From JBBQZP01 sp038207585 (lineage in GTDB: Bacteria; Pseudomonadota; Alphaproteobacteria; Rhodobacterales; Rhodobacteraceae): 31,689 nt of DNA. Positions 15,773 through 22,525 of this stretch are shown here, one piece after another. Made by a program: the position numbers and the translations under genes. The DNA is taken from contig JBBQZP010000039.1 of assembly GCA_038207585.1 (NCBI GenBank), positions 1 to 31,689 on the forward strand, read 5' to 3'. A model generated the notes under the pieces. The model did no database searches. It worked only from the letters and a program-made list of their open reading frames with translations, and was not told the DNA's origin. Each line of letters begins with the position of its first letter. Within the stretch, counting starts at the first letter, position 1.

Positions 15773-16246
15773 CTAGCGCCGTTTGGCAGCCTGATAGCGT
15801 TCCTCGATATCGGTCAGGATTGTGGTGATCCGCTGATCATAGCGACGTTCAACCCGTGCCTTGGCCAGTTTCAACGATTGCAGCATCAGCCGCGCGCCAA
15901 GGGTGCGGGGCTTCAACTCGGTGCCGACAATCACCCGTGTACGTCTGGGCGAAAGCGCCAGCAGATCAATCGCAACCGACCCGTCCAGCGTGGGTCCGTT
16001 GCCCACCAGCGTGATCCGCGACGGCGCGTCCACCGATTGCACCCGCATCGACAGTTTGCGTGCCTTGCCGCGAAAGACGAAATCCACCGTCCACGCCGCG
16101 CCGACGTCGAAGCGACCCAGCTTGTCGGTGCGCGCAACATCTGCCCCGCGGCGCATCGCGGCGGTCTCCCAGCGGTCCACATCGGTCATCGCCGCATAGA
16201 CATGGTCCAGTGGCGCCTCGATATCATGTCGTGTGCTCAGCTTCAT
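15773..16246 (-). CDS. SRPBCC-fold protein (polyketide cyclase/dehydrase-like)
   Basis: A 157-residue protein with a START/SRPBCC pattern: N-terminal strand MKLSTRHDIEAPLDHVYAAMTDVDRWE, a Trp-containing strand (GAAWTVDFVFRGK), the SRITLVG strand and a long C-terminal helix (LKLAKARVERRYDQRITTILTDIEERY). Such folds hold a hydrophobic pocket; the ligand is unknown. No signal peptide. It lies downstream of nudC on the same strand with a 66-base gap, so co-transcription is possible. The fold is fairly sure; the job is not. Confidence 0.8.
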   Translation of the reverse strand: MKLSTRHDIEAPLDHVYAAMTDVDRWETAAMRRGADVARTDKLGRFDVGAAWTVDFVFRGKARKLSMRVQSVDAPSRITLVGNGPTLDGSVAIDLLALSPRRTRVIVGTELKPRTLGARLMLQSLKLAKARVERRYDQRITTILTDIEERYQAAKRR

Positions 16247-16312
16247 CTGCGTTCGGCCCCCGTTCGCCCGGTTTTGTCCGGGCTTTTTGTTCTATCTGTG
16301 GCAGTTTCGGGT

Positions 16313-17266
16313 TCAGATACGCCGATCTGCCAACCAGTTTGCAATCAAAACCTGCGCAATTGCACCTTTCCGGGGCGCTTTGATCCGGGGGTGCGTTCCC
16401 GCGACAACGCTTGTCATCTCTTCCCGGGTCAGCCAGAGCGCGTCTTCCAGTTCCTCCGGGTCAAGCCGGATGGTGTCGCTGGTCGCCTCGGCCTCGCAGC
16501 CCAGCATCAGGCTGGCGGGAAACGGCCAGGGCTGGCTTTGCACATAGCGCACGCGTCCGGTGGTGATGCCGGTTTCCTCGAACACCTCGCGGCGCACGGC
16601 GGCCTCCACCGTTTCGCCGGGTTCGACAAAGCCCGCAAGGGTTGAATACATCCCCTCGGGCCAACCGGGAGAGCGGCCCAGAAGCAACCGGTTGCCGCGC
16701 GTGACCATCATGATGACGACCGGGTCGGTACGCGGGAAATGCTGCGCACCACATGACGGACAACTGCGCTGCCAGCCCGCCTTGGCAGGCTGCGACGCAG
16801 CACCGCAGGTGGCACAAAAGCGGTGGCTGCGGTGCCAGTGTAGCACGGCCTTGGCCGTTGCCACCAGTTCCGCTTCACGCGGGGAAAGTGCGGTCATCAC
16901 GCCGCGCAACTCGGCAAAGGCATGTGTATCGGGCAAGGCCGGATGGTGCTGCTGCGAAGGGTCGAAAAATCCCGCCTCAACCGCCTCGGCCCCGGCTTCG
17001 GGCGACCAGTCCGAAATATCGGCGGCAAAGCGGGCAATATCGTCATCACGGCCCAGAAACACCCGCGTGTCCGCGTGCGCCAGCACCGGGCTTTGCGCAT
17101 CAACCCAGCCCAACGCGCCCTGATCAACGATCAAAGGCTTGCCGCGCCACAGGGGCAGCACCGCACCCCCGGCAAGCATCGCCGCCTGCGCCGCCGGATC
17201 GCCCCGCAATTCCGCCGCCCGGTCCAGCCCCGATCCGGCAAAGGCCGGCAAAATCACATGCTCCAT
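16313..17266 (-). CDS. nudC: NAD(+) diphosphatase / NADH pyrophosphatase
   Basis: A 317-residue Nudix hydrolase that splits NADH into NMNH and AMP and, in enteric bacteria, removes NAD caps from RNA. A zinc ribbon is formed by C151-x2-C154 and C169-x2-C172; the Nudix box is G212 FVEPGETVEAAVRREVFEETGI to 234, complete with the REVFEE catalytic core; the NudC-specific SQPWPFP is at 244-250. The start ATG 17266 has GGAGG five bases upstream and opens the usual N-terminal domain; the longer open frame to 17440 is not needed. Its promoter and an inverted repeat lie in the 17,267-17,558 gap. Confidence 0.95.
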   Translation of the reverse strand: MEHVILPAFAGSGLDRAAELRGDPAAQAAMLAGGAVLPLWRGKPLIVDQGALGWVDAQSPVLAHADTRVFLGRDDDIARFAADISDWSPEAGAEAVEAGFFDPSQQHHPALPDTHAFAELRGVMTALSPREAELVATAKAVLHWHRSHRFCATCGAASQPAKAGWQRSCPSCGAQHFPRTDPVVIMMVTRGNRLLLGRSPGWPEGMYSTLAGFVEPGETVEAAVRREVFEETGITTGRVRYVQSQPWPFPASLMLGCEAEATSDTIRLDPEELEDALWLTREEMTSVVAGTHPRIKAPRKGAIAQVLIANWLADRRI

Positions 17267-17337
17267 GACACCCTCCGCTGACCCGCCTGTGATGCACGCG
17301 GAACCCGCCCCGTGCAAGCCGTCACCGTTCAATAAAA

Positions 17338-17365
17338 ACTGTAGTAAATACAACGCATGGTTGAA
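17338..17365 (-). promoter_or_regulatory. nudC: Probable nudC promoter
   Basis: Minus-strand TTCAAC (17365-17360) and TACAGT (17343-17338) with a 16-base spacer, 72 bases before the nudC start. This A/T-rich stretch stands out from the surrounding GC-rich sequence. Confidence 0.4.
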
Positions 17366-17371
17366 GTAATT

Positions 17372-17402
17372 CTGCACCAGCGCACCACATTTTCTGGTGC
17401 AG
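17372..17402. repeat. Nine-base inverted repeat upstream of nudC
   Basis: CTGCACCAG (17372-17380) and CTGGTGCAG (17394-17402) are exact reverse complements separated by 13 bases. No T-tract follows on either strand, so a terminator is unlikely. It begins seven bases upstream of the nudC -35 box, a normal place for an activator or repressor site. The rest of the 292-base gap between nudC and the next gene shows no coding potential. Confidence 0.55.
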
Positions 17403-17558
17403 TGCATCAAGGGAATGTAGTCAAACCCCTGACCGCACATTTATTCCAGTTTTCGTTTATCTCTTGGTTGGCACTCGGACCGTGACTGACCCTCTCTGTC
17501 GCGGACTGAATGGAACAGCGATGACAAAATTCCCACACCTTCTGTCCCGACCAAGCCG

Positions 17559-19442
17559 GTGAGACCGACGGATCCCCCCCCGGCGCGGATCAGGTTGCGG
17601 GTGCTATCAACCACCGATCTGCATGTTCATGCCCTGCCATATGATTATTATGGCGATTGCGAATGTCCGTCCAAAGGTCTTGCACGCACCGCAACCCTGA
17701 TCGCCCACGCCCGCGCCGAGGCCGCGAATTGCCTGCTGTTCGACAACGGCGATCTTTTGCAGGGCAATCCGCTTGGCGACCGCGCCGCGCGGCTGACCGG
17801 GCGGGCGCGCAGCACCCCGCATCCGATGATCGCGGCGATGAACACGCTGGGCTACGACGCGGCCACGCTGGGCAATCACGACTTCAACTATGGCCTCGAT
17901 GTTCTGCTGACCGCCTTGCAGGATGCGCAATATCCCGTTGTATCGGCCAACGTCGCGCGCGCCTTGCCGGGCGATGCACCGCTTTGGCCAGCCTATGTAT
18001 TGCTGGACCGCAAGATGACCGATGACACCGGAGTGCAGCACACGCTGCGCATCGGCGTCATCGGCTTTTGCCCGCCCCAGATCGTGCAATGGGATCAGCA
18101 GCTTCTGTCCGGTCGCATTGTCACGCGCGACATTATCGACACCGCCCGCGATCTGGTGCCACAAATGCGTGCCGCAGGGGCTGATGTGATTGTCGCCCTG
18201 TCGCATTCCGGTATCGGCCCGTTGCAGGCTACGCCGGGCATGGAAAACGCGTCAACCGCGCTGGCCGCCGTGCCCGGCATCGATGCGGTTGTGGCCGGGC
18301 ACAGCCATCTGGTTTTTCCCTCAGCCCAGTTCGAGGGGATGGAGGGCGTCGATGTCGCCGCAGGCACGCTGGTCGGAAAGCCTGCCGTGATGGCCGGGTT
18401 CTGGGGGTCGCATCTGGGAGTAATCGACCTGACGCTGACGCGTGCCGTGCAAGGCTGGAGCGTGACCGATGGGCGTTCCGAGGCCCGCCCGATCTGGGCC
18501 CGCACCACCGACCGCGAACTTGTCCCGCTGGTGGCCAGTGCGGCCCCGGTTGTCGCGGCGGTCCGCAAGGCCCATGCCGCAACCCTTCGCCTGATGCGTC
18601 GCACCGTCAGCCAGACCAAGCAACCGATCCACAGCTATTTCGCCTTGGTTGCCGATATGCCTGCCCTGCATCTGGTGGCGCGCGCGCAGGCCAATTACGT
18701 CAGACACGCACTTGGCGGAACACGCTGGGCCGATCTGCCGATTCTGTCGGCCGTGGCCCCGTTCAAGGCCGGAGGGCGCGGCGGGGCGCATTTTTACAAC
18801 GATATTCCTGCGGGGCCGCTTGCTTTGCGGCATGTGGCCGACCTTTACCAGTATCCCAACGCGATCCGCGCCGTCCGGTTGAGCGGCGCGCAGGTTCGCG
18901 CTTGGCTTGACCGCAGCGCCTGCATGTTCAATCAGATCACGCCGGGCATGACGGATCAGCCCCTGATGAACCCCGATTTTCCAAGCTATGATTTCGATAT
19001 CCTGTGTGGTGTCACATGGCAGATTGATCTGTCACTCCCCGCGCGGAACATGCAGGAAACCGCGCCCGATGCCGCCGGATCATGCCGCATCACGAATCTT
19101 GCGCACAATGGCCACCCGATCGACCCTGATGCCGAATTCATCATCGCAACCAACAGCTTCCGCGCCAGTGGCGGCGGCTGTTTTCCGGGCGTGACCGAGG
19201 ACGCGGTCATATTTGAGGACCCCCAGATGGTGCGCGACATCGTGCTGCGCCATGTGCTGCGGCACGGCACGGCGGCCACATCCAGCCCTCCCGCTTGGCG
19301 CTTTGCCCCCCTGCCCGGCACCAGCGTCTGGTTTGACAGCGGGCCGGGTGCCGTGGCGCATCTGGACGACCTCGCCGCCCTGCGCGCCGAAGTCATCGGC
19401 GATGCGCCTGACGGTTTCACGCGCTTTCGCCTGCATCTGTGA
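17559..19442 (+). CDS. cpdB: 2',3'-cyclic-nucleotide 2'-phosphodiesterase / 3'-nucleotidase-like
   Basis: A 627-residue calcineurin-type metallophosphatase joined to a 5'-nucleotidase C-terminal domain. Metal ligands visible: STTDLHVH (Asp20, His22), FDNGD (62-65), TLGNHDFNYG (104-112), and GHSHL near 250. The C-terminal domain (about 355-600) carries substrate-pocket elements such as ATNSFRASGGG. Family members release phosphate and nucleosides from nucleotides in the periplasm. Here the frame begins with GTG 17559 and the metal-binding strand starts within 20 residues, so no signal peptide is visible and no upstream in-frame start was found. It is followed after 36 bases by a HAD hydrolase. 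Confidence 0.9.
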   Translation: MRPTDPPPARIRLRVLSTTDLHVHALPYDYYGDCECPSKGLARTATLIAHARAEAANCLLFDNGDLLQGNPLGDRAARLTGRARSTPHPMIAAMNTLGYDAATLGNHDFNYGLDVLLTALQDAQYPVVSANVARALPGDAPLWPAYVLLDRKMTDDTGVQHTLRIGVIGFCPPQIVQWDQQLLSGRIVTRDIIDTARDLVPQMRAAGADVIVALSHSGIGPLQATPGMENASTALAAVPGIDAVVAGHSHLVFPSAQFEGMEGVDVAAGTLVGKPAVMAGFWGSHLGVIDLTLTRAVQGWSVTDGRSEARPIWARTTDRELVPLVASAAPVVAAVRKAHAATLRLMRRTVSQTKQPIHSYFALVADMPALHLVARAQANYVRHALGGTRWADLPILSAVAPFKAGGRGGAHFYNDIPAGPLALRHVADLYQYPNAIRAVRLSGAQVRAWLDRSACMFNQITPGMTDQPLMNPDFPSYDFDILCGVTWQIDLSLPARNMQETAPDAAGSCRITNLAHNGHPIDPDAEFIIATNSFRASGGGCFPGVTEDAVIFEDPQMVRDIVLRHVLRHGTAATSSPPAWRFAPLPGTSVWFDSGPGAVAHLDDLAALRAEVIGDAPDGFTRFRLHL

Positions 19443-19478
19443 TCTGCTACCCGGGGCGCACCGCAGCCGGAGCCCGTG

Positions 19479-20117
19479 ATGCCTCACCCCCGTTTTGATG
19501 CCGTGATCTTCGATCTGGACGGCACCCTGATCGACACCGAAACCGCCGCGATGGCTGCCGGGATGGAGGCGTTTGCCGCCATGGGCGCCAAGGTGGAGCT
19601 GACGTTCTTGCACAGCCTCGTTGGCCGCGCCCTGCCCACCGCCATGACCCTGATCGAGGCGCACCGCCCAGGCATCGACCACGCCGCGCTTGACCGTCAC
19701 TGGGGCGCTGGTTTCGAGCGCAGGCTTGCCGATGCCGTACCGCTGAAAGCCGGAGCCATCGAAGTCTTGCAGGCGCTGACGCTGCCGCGCGCCATCTGCA
19801 CCTCATCCGGGCGCGAGAATGCGCATTACAAGATCAACCGTGCGGGTTTGGCCGCGCATTTCGCGCATGTGGTGACTTTGCAGGACGTCACTCACGCCAA
19901 GCCCGACCCGGACCCCTATCTGGTAACCGCGCGTTTGCTGGCCGCGGACCCGGCCCGCTGCGTGGTGTTCGAAGACAGCGAAACGGGGGCCGAGGCCGCC
20001 CACCGGGCTGGCATGTATGTCATTCAGGTGCCGGATTTTCTGCAAACCGATGGCCGCTTTGCCCACCACGTCGCCGCCGACCTTGTGGCGGGGGCGCGCC
20101 ATGCCGGTTTGATCTAG
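19479..20117 (+). CDS. HAD-superfamily hydrolase, beta-phosphoglucomutase-like
   Basis: A 212-residue HAD-IA phosphatase or mutase. Motif I FDLDGTLIDTE (Asp12, Asp14), motif II the Ser in CTSSGRE, motif III Lys in HAKPDPDPYL, motif IV FEDSETGAEAAHRAGM. The KPDPDPYL and EDSETG segments are typical of the PgmB/Gph-like group acting on sugar phosphates, and the four-helix cap after motif I agrees. ATG 19479 is chosen over the adjacent GTG 19476 because GGAG lies six bases before it. It follows the nucleotidase closely and is probably co-transcribed, so it may act on a phosphorylated product of nucleotide salvage; that link is inference. Confidence 0.88.
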   Translation: MPHPRFDAVIFDLDGTLIDTETAAMAAGMEAFAAMGAKVELTFLHSLVGRALPTAMTLIEAHRPGIDHAALDRHWGAGFERRLADAVPLKAGAIEVLQALTLPRAICTSSGRENAHYKINRAGLAAHFAHVVTLQDVTHAKPDPDPYLVTARLLAADPARCVVFEDSETGAEAAHRAGMYVIQVPDFLQTDGRFAHHVAADLVAGARHAGLI

Positions 20118-20120
20118 GCG

Positions 20121-20603
20121 TCAGTCGCCCGTGCGGTGAAACTGCATCGTCCAGTTGGTTTCCCAGCTTTTGCCCGCATCAGTGGACATCGCCTGTTCCC
20201 AGCGCGGGGTCGCACTTGCCGTATCCAGCCAGTGAAACCGCACCAGAACCGGCGTGCCATCATGCGTATCATCGGCATAAAACGCGCCCACACCACCCGT
20301 GAACGCCCCGATCACCGGCACGTCAAGCCGGTGCGGCGCGCGCTGATCCAGCCACCAGATCGCCCATGTGCCCTTTGCCGGGTCATAGGACCGGATCGCA
20401 ATGGCGCGGTAATCGCCGTCCGGAAAGTGGATCAGATTGTCTTCAACATTGCCCAGCCCGTTCAGAACCGGGCGGGTTTCAGAGGTGCCTGCAAACTCCT
20501 CCCACAGGGTGCAACCCACCAGACGTTCCCGTAGACGGCGGTGCTGCACCTGCCAGCGCCCGGCTTCAAAATCGAAATCCCTTGATCCATCAGCAGGTGG
20601 CAT
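20121..20603 (-). CDS. Conserved-looking protein of unknown function (DUF1579-like pattern)
   Basis: About 160 residues, starting MPPADGSRDFDFEAGRWQVQHRRL. The DFDFEAGRW opening and the strand-rich body (TLWEEFAGTSETRPVLNGLG, AIAIRSYDPAKGTWAIWWLD, TDAGKSWETNWTMQF) resemble lipocalin-like small proteins such as DUF1579; the match is by pattern only. No signal peptide. The frame is open to ATG 20645, with other ATGs at 20633 and 20612; ATG 20603 is preferred because AAGGA is eight bases before it and a TTGACA -35 at 20662-20657 would place transcription start near 20627, inside the longer version. It is convergent with the HAD gene (three bases) and divergent from the SRP RNA. Confidence 0.7.
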   Translation of the reverse strand: MPPADGSRDFDFEAGRWQVQHRRLRERLVGCTLWEEFAGTSETRPVLNGLGNVEDNLIHFPDGDYRAIAIRSYDPAKGTWAIWWLDQRAPHRLDVPVIGAFTGGVGAFYADDTHDGTPVLVRFHWLDTASATPRWEQAMSTDAGKSWETNWTMQFHRTGD

Positions 20604-20677
20604 GGGGTGCATCCTTGTTTGGGAGAAGCCCATTTGTTCACCCATTGTTCACATTCTGTCAATCCCAATCGCCCGAC

Positions 20678-20706
20678 TTGCGAATCCCGGACCCTGGGCC
20701 TATATG
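20678..20706 (+). promoter_or_regulatory. ffs: Probable SRP RNA promoter
   Basis: TTGCGA (20678-20683) and TATATG (20701-20706) with a 17-base spacer immediately precede the RNA. The oppositely directed TTGACA of the neighbouring gene is 16 bases away. Confidence 0.5.
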
Positions 20707-20811
20707 GGGGATGAGAGGTTGGCGCGGGCGAGTGCCTCGCCAACCCGGTCAGGTCCGGAAGGAAGCAGCCGTAACGAGCCCCACTTGGGTCGTTGTCCAG
20801 CCTCTCACCCT
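20706..20811 (+). ncRNA. ffs: Signal recognition particle RNA, small bacterial (4.5S) type
   Basis: The conserved SRP core GGTCAGGTCCGGAAGGAAGC followed by AGCCGTAACGAG is present at about 20747-20777: it holds the GGAA tetraloop and the asymmetric internal loop that bind Ffh. The ends pair as GAGAGGTTGG with CCAGCCTCTC, giving the long single hairpin of the roughly 100-nucleotide form without an Alu domain. With Ffh it targets membrane proteins to the translocon. Location a short distance upstream of dnaX is common in this lineage. Exact 5' and 3' ends are uncertain by several bases; no T-tract follows, so the 3' end is probably made by processing. Confidence 0.95.
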
Positions 20812-20813
20812 AC

Positions 20814-20930
20814 TTATTCCGCCGCTTGCCCGGTGCCGCCGATGCCCCCATCGGGGGCGGGAAGCGGCTGTGGGTTGGCGCAGGCGCACAGCCAGCCCGC
20901 CAGCATCAATGTTGCGATGATGCGGATCAT
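20814..20930 (-). CDS. 38-residue putative mini-lipoprotein with GGIGGTG motif
   Basis: A very short gene starting MIRIIATLMLAGWLCAC and ending in GGIGGTGQAAE. The first 17 residues form a lipoprotein signal (basic start, hydrophobic core, cysteines at 14 and 16 giving an L-C-A-C lipobox), leaving a mature peptide of about 23 residues rich in proline and glycine. Support for a real gene: AGGAGG four to five bases before the ATG, and a four-base ATGA overlap with the stop of the upstream DUF6502-like gene, so it is translationally coupled. Its stop is three bases from the end of the opposite-strand SRP RNA. The GGIGGTG string recalls glycine repeats I associate with DUF5666-type exported proteins; that link is from memory and uncertain. 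Confidence 0.65.
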   Translation of the reverse strand: MIRIIATLMLAGWLCACANPQPLPAPDGGIGGTGQAAE

Positions 20931-21643
20931 TCGCCCTCCTCCCGGTAAAAATAGCCGCCTGCCCGGAACCTGTGCGCGCCGGGTTGCGCTTTTTGCAGGG
21001 CCGCAGCATCCCGGCCGATACGTTGCAACAGCGCCATCTGGCCCTCGCGGAATATCGCCTCCAATTCCGCCACGGCCTCGGACGAAAGCCCGTTGTAATG
21101 TGCGGCGCGTTCAAAGAACGGCGCGGCCTCCAGCACGTTCGCAACCGAAAGCGTCAGGAAATCGCCAGCATTATCCGCCAGATAGCCAATCTGTTCTTCG
21201 GACCCCGCGCGCGGCTGATAAGATGTGGCGTGCAGTCGCACCACATCATCCGCGCCAAGGCTGACGGTGCCCGCCGTAATGAGCGGGTCAAGCATGCTGC
21301 GCGGATGCACATCGCGGCTGACCGCGTTCGCCAGCGCCTCGAAACTGGGCGCGTCACCCGTGCGAGGCAGCGGCTTGCCGCCATATCCGGGGTCCGTTTG
21401 CCACAACGCCACCAACCGCGAGAGGTGGTTGACGCGCCGCTTTGGCCCCTCGCCCTCACGCAGGGCGGCAATATCACGCCGCTGCAATCCGGTCAGTACC
21501 GACACGCGGCTGTCAGTCGCGTCGCCCCCCGATTGCCGCAGCGCCGCGCGCACATATTGCCGCTTCAGCCGCTGCGAGGCTTCGGCAAACAGCACCCCGC
21601 GCGCCACCAGAAGACGGGCAATCGGGGCGAACAGGGCGTCCAT
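20927..21643 (-). CDS. DUF6502-like protein, possible regulator
   Basis: About 238 residues, starting MDALFAPIARLLVARGVLFAEASQRLKRQYV. The N-terminal 80 residues look like a helical winged-helix module (GVLFAEASQRLKRQYVRAAL, then SRVSVLTGLQRRDIAALRE, a HTH-like helix pair), followed by an all-alpha/beta tail (NHLSRLVALWQTDPGY, SRDVHPRSMLDPLITAGTVSL, LSVANVLEAAPFFERAAHYNGL). This is the pattern of DUF6502 proteins; the function is unknown, and a DNA-binding role is inferred. No Shine-Dalgarno precedes any start; the -10 at 21667-21662 puts transcription start near 21655, so ATG 21643 (12-base leader) or a leaderless ATG 21655 are the candidates. Its 3' end overlaps the mini-lipoprotein. Confidence 0.75.
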   Translation of the reverse strand: MDALFAPIARLLVARGVLFAEASQRLKRQYVRAALRQSGGDATDSRVSVLTGLQRRDIAALREGEGPKRRVNHLSRLVALWQTDPGYGGKPLPRTGDAPSFEALANAVSRDVHPRSMLDPLITAGTVSLGADDVVRLHATSYQPRAGSEEQIGYLADNAGDFLTLSVANVLEAAPFFERAAHYNGLSSEAVAELEAIFREGQMALLQRIGRDAAALQKAQPGAHRFRAGGYFYREEGE

Positions 21644-21661
21644 TACGGCGATCATATGGGC

Positions 21662-21689
21662 ATTATGCACATTTTCATTGCCGCACCAA
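21662..21689 (-). promoter_or_regulatory. Promoter of the DUF6502-like gene with ATGTGCAT operator copy
   Basis: Minus-strand TTGGTG (21689-21684) and CATAAT (21667-21662) with a 16-base spacer. ATGTGCAT on this strand (21672-21665) overlaps the -10, so a bound protein would block it. Confidence 0.5.
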
Positions 21690-21706
21690 GGCGAATCACA
21701 TATGTG
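21678..21706 (+). promoter_or_regulatory. Promoter of the divergent lipoprotein gene
   Basis: TTGCCG (21678-21683) and TATGTG (21701-21706) with a 17-base spacer, 28 bases before the ATG at 21734. The -10 lies inside a CACATATGTG palindrome (21697-21706). Confidence 0.5.
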
Positions 21707-21718
21707 CATTTTACACAT
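21697..21718. promoter_or_regulatory. Nested palindromes, probable operator
   Basis: CACATATGTG (21697-21706) is a perfect palindrome; it overlaps ATGTG-N7-CACAT (21702-21718), a second inverted repeat, and ATGTGCAT (21702-21709), the same octamer found inverted at 21672-21665. Centres of the two octamers are 37 bases apart. Confidence 0.5.
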
Positions 21719-21733
21719 TCAGAAGGACCCGCC

Positions 21734-22456
21734 ATGAAATCCGCCATTCTCCTTATCGCTCTGCTGCCCATGATGGGCTGCGGCTACACCACGCAAACAA
21801 CATCCGGCGCGGCCTTTGTCGCCGCCACCGATGCAGGCCGCCAGCGCCCGATTGACGCCGACATCGCCAAACTCGCCAGCGTCGAACCGCATTTGGTGTT
21901 TCCTGCCCGCATCGGCGTGGTGCGCATCGTGAACGGCGCGATTGATGCCTTTCCCGCCGATGAGGCCGCCCTGCTGGGCGATCTAAGTCAGCGCAATCAA
22001 AGCCTTGGCACCTTATTCCCGGTCAGCCCGCTGATCTCGGCACTGGTGAACGGCGAGCCCAAGCGGGGCGAGCGTTCCTCAGTGATCAACGATATCCGCC
22101 GCACCGCCGCCCGGCAGCATCTGGATTATGTGTTGGTCTATGAAATCGGCGCGCGCAGCCGTGAGGCGGACTCGCCCTTTGCGCTTGCTGATGTCACGCT
22201 GATCGGCGGCGCGCTGCTTCCGACCCGCAATATCCGCATCGCGGGGATCGGTCAGGCGCTGTTTGTGGATGTGCGCAACGGCTACCCCTACGGCACGGCA
22301 CAAACCGCGCAAGACCTGTCAGGACTGGGTCGCAGCTTCGGCACCTCGCGCCGCACCGAGGCGTTGCGGGCCAAGGCCATTTCCAAAACCGCAGCGGCCC
22401 TTTTCCGCGAGGTTGAAAAGATGCTGGCCGACCTTGCCGCAAAATCGCGCCACTGA
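21734..22456 (+). CDS. Putative outer-membrane/periplasmic lipoprotein, function unknown
   Basis: A 240-residue protein with a lipoprotein signal: MKSAILLIALLPMMGCGY, Cys16 lipidated. The mature part begins with a Thr/Ala-rich linker and contains strand-rich regions (EPHLVFPARIGVVRIVNGAI, LDYVLVYEIGARSRE, LIGGALLPTRNIRIAGIGQALFVDVRNGYPYG) and a C-terminal helix RTEALRAKAISKTAAALFREVEKML; this resembles small envelope lipoproteins that adopt a TolB-N-like or curli-associated alpha/beta fold, but no family is certain. AAGGA is six bases before the ATG. It is divergent from the DUF6502-like gene with a shared operator region, and lies 69 bases before dnaX. Its function may be linked to that regulator. 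Confidence 0.8.
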   Translation: MKSAILLIALLPMMGCGYTTQTTSGAAFVAATDAGRQRPIDADIAKLASVEPHLVFPARIGVVRIVNGAIDAFPADEAALLGDLSQRNQSLGTLFPVSPLISALVNGEPKRGERSSVINDIRRTAARQHLDYVLVYEIGARSREADSPFALADVTLIGGALLPTRNIRIAGIGQALFVDVRNGYPYGTAQTAQDLSGLGRSFGTSRRTEALRAKAISKTAAALFREVEKMLADLAAKSRH

Positions 22457-22525
22457 CGGGGGGGGCGGGTGGACGGGGCCGCGCGCCCGGCCTAGTGTCA
22501 TAGCGTTCGAATCCATCGAGGCCCA

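Noticed and set aside
16314..16329. CAGAT/ATCTG stem at the nudC 3' end
   Set aside because: Only five pairs and no T-tract; likely chance.
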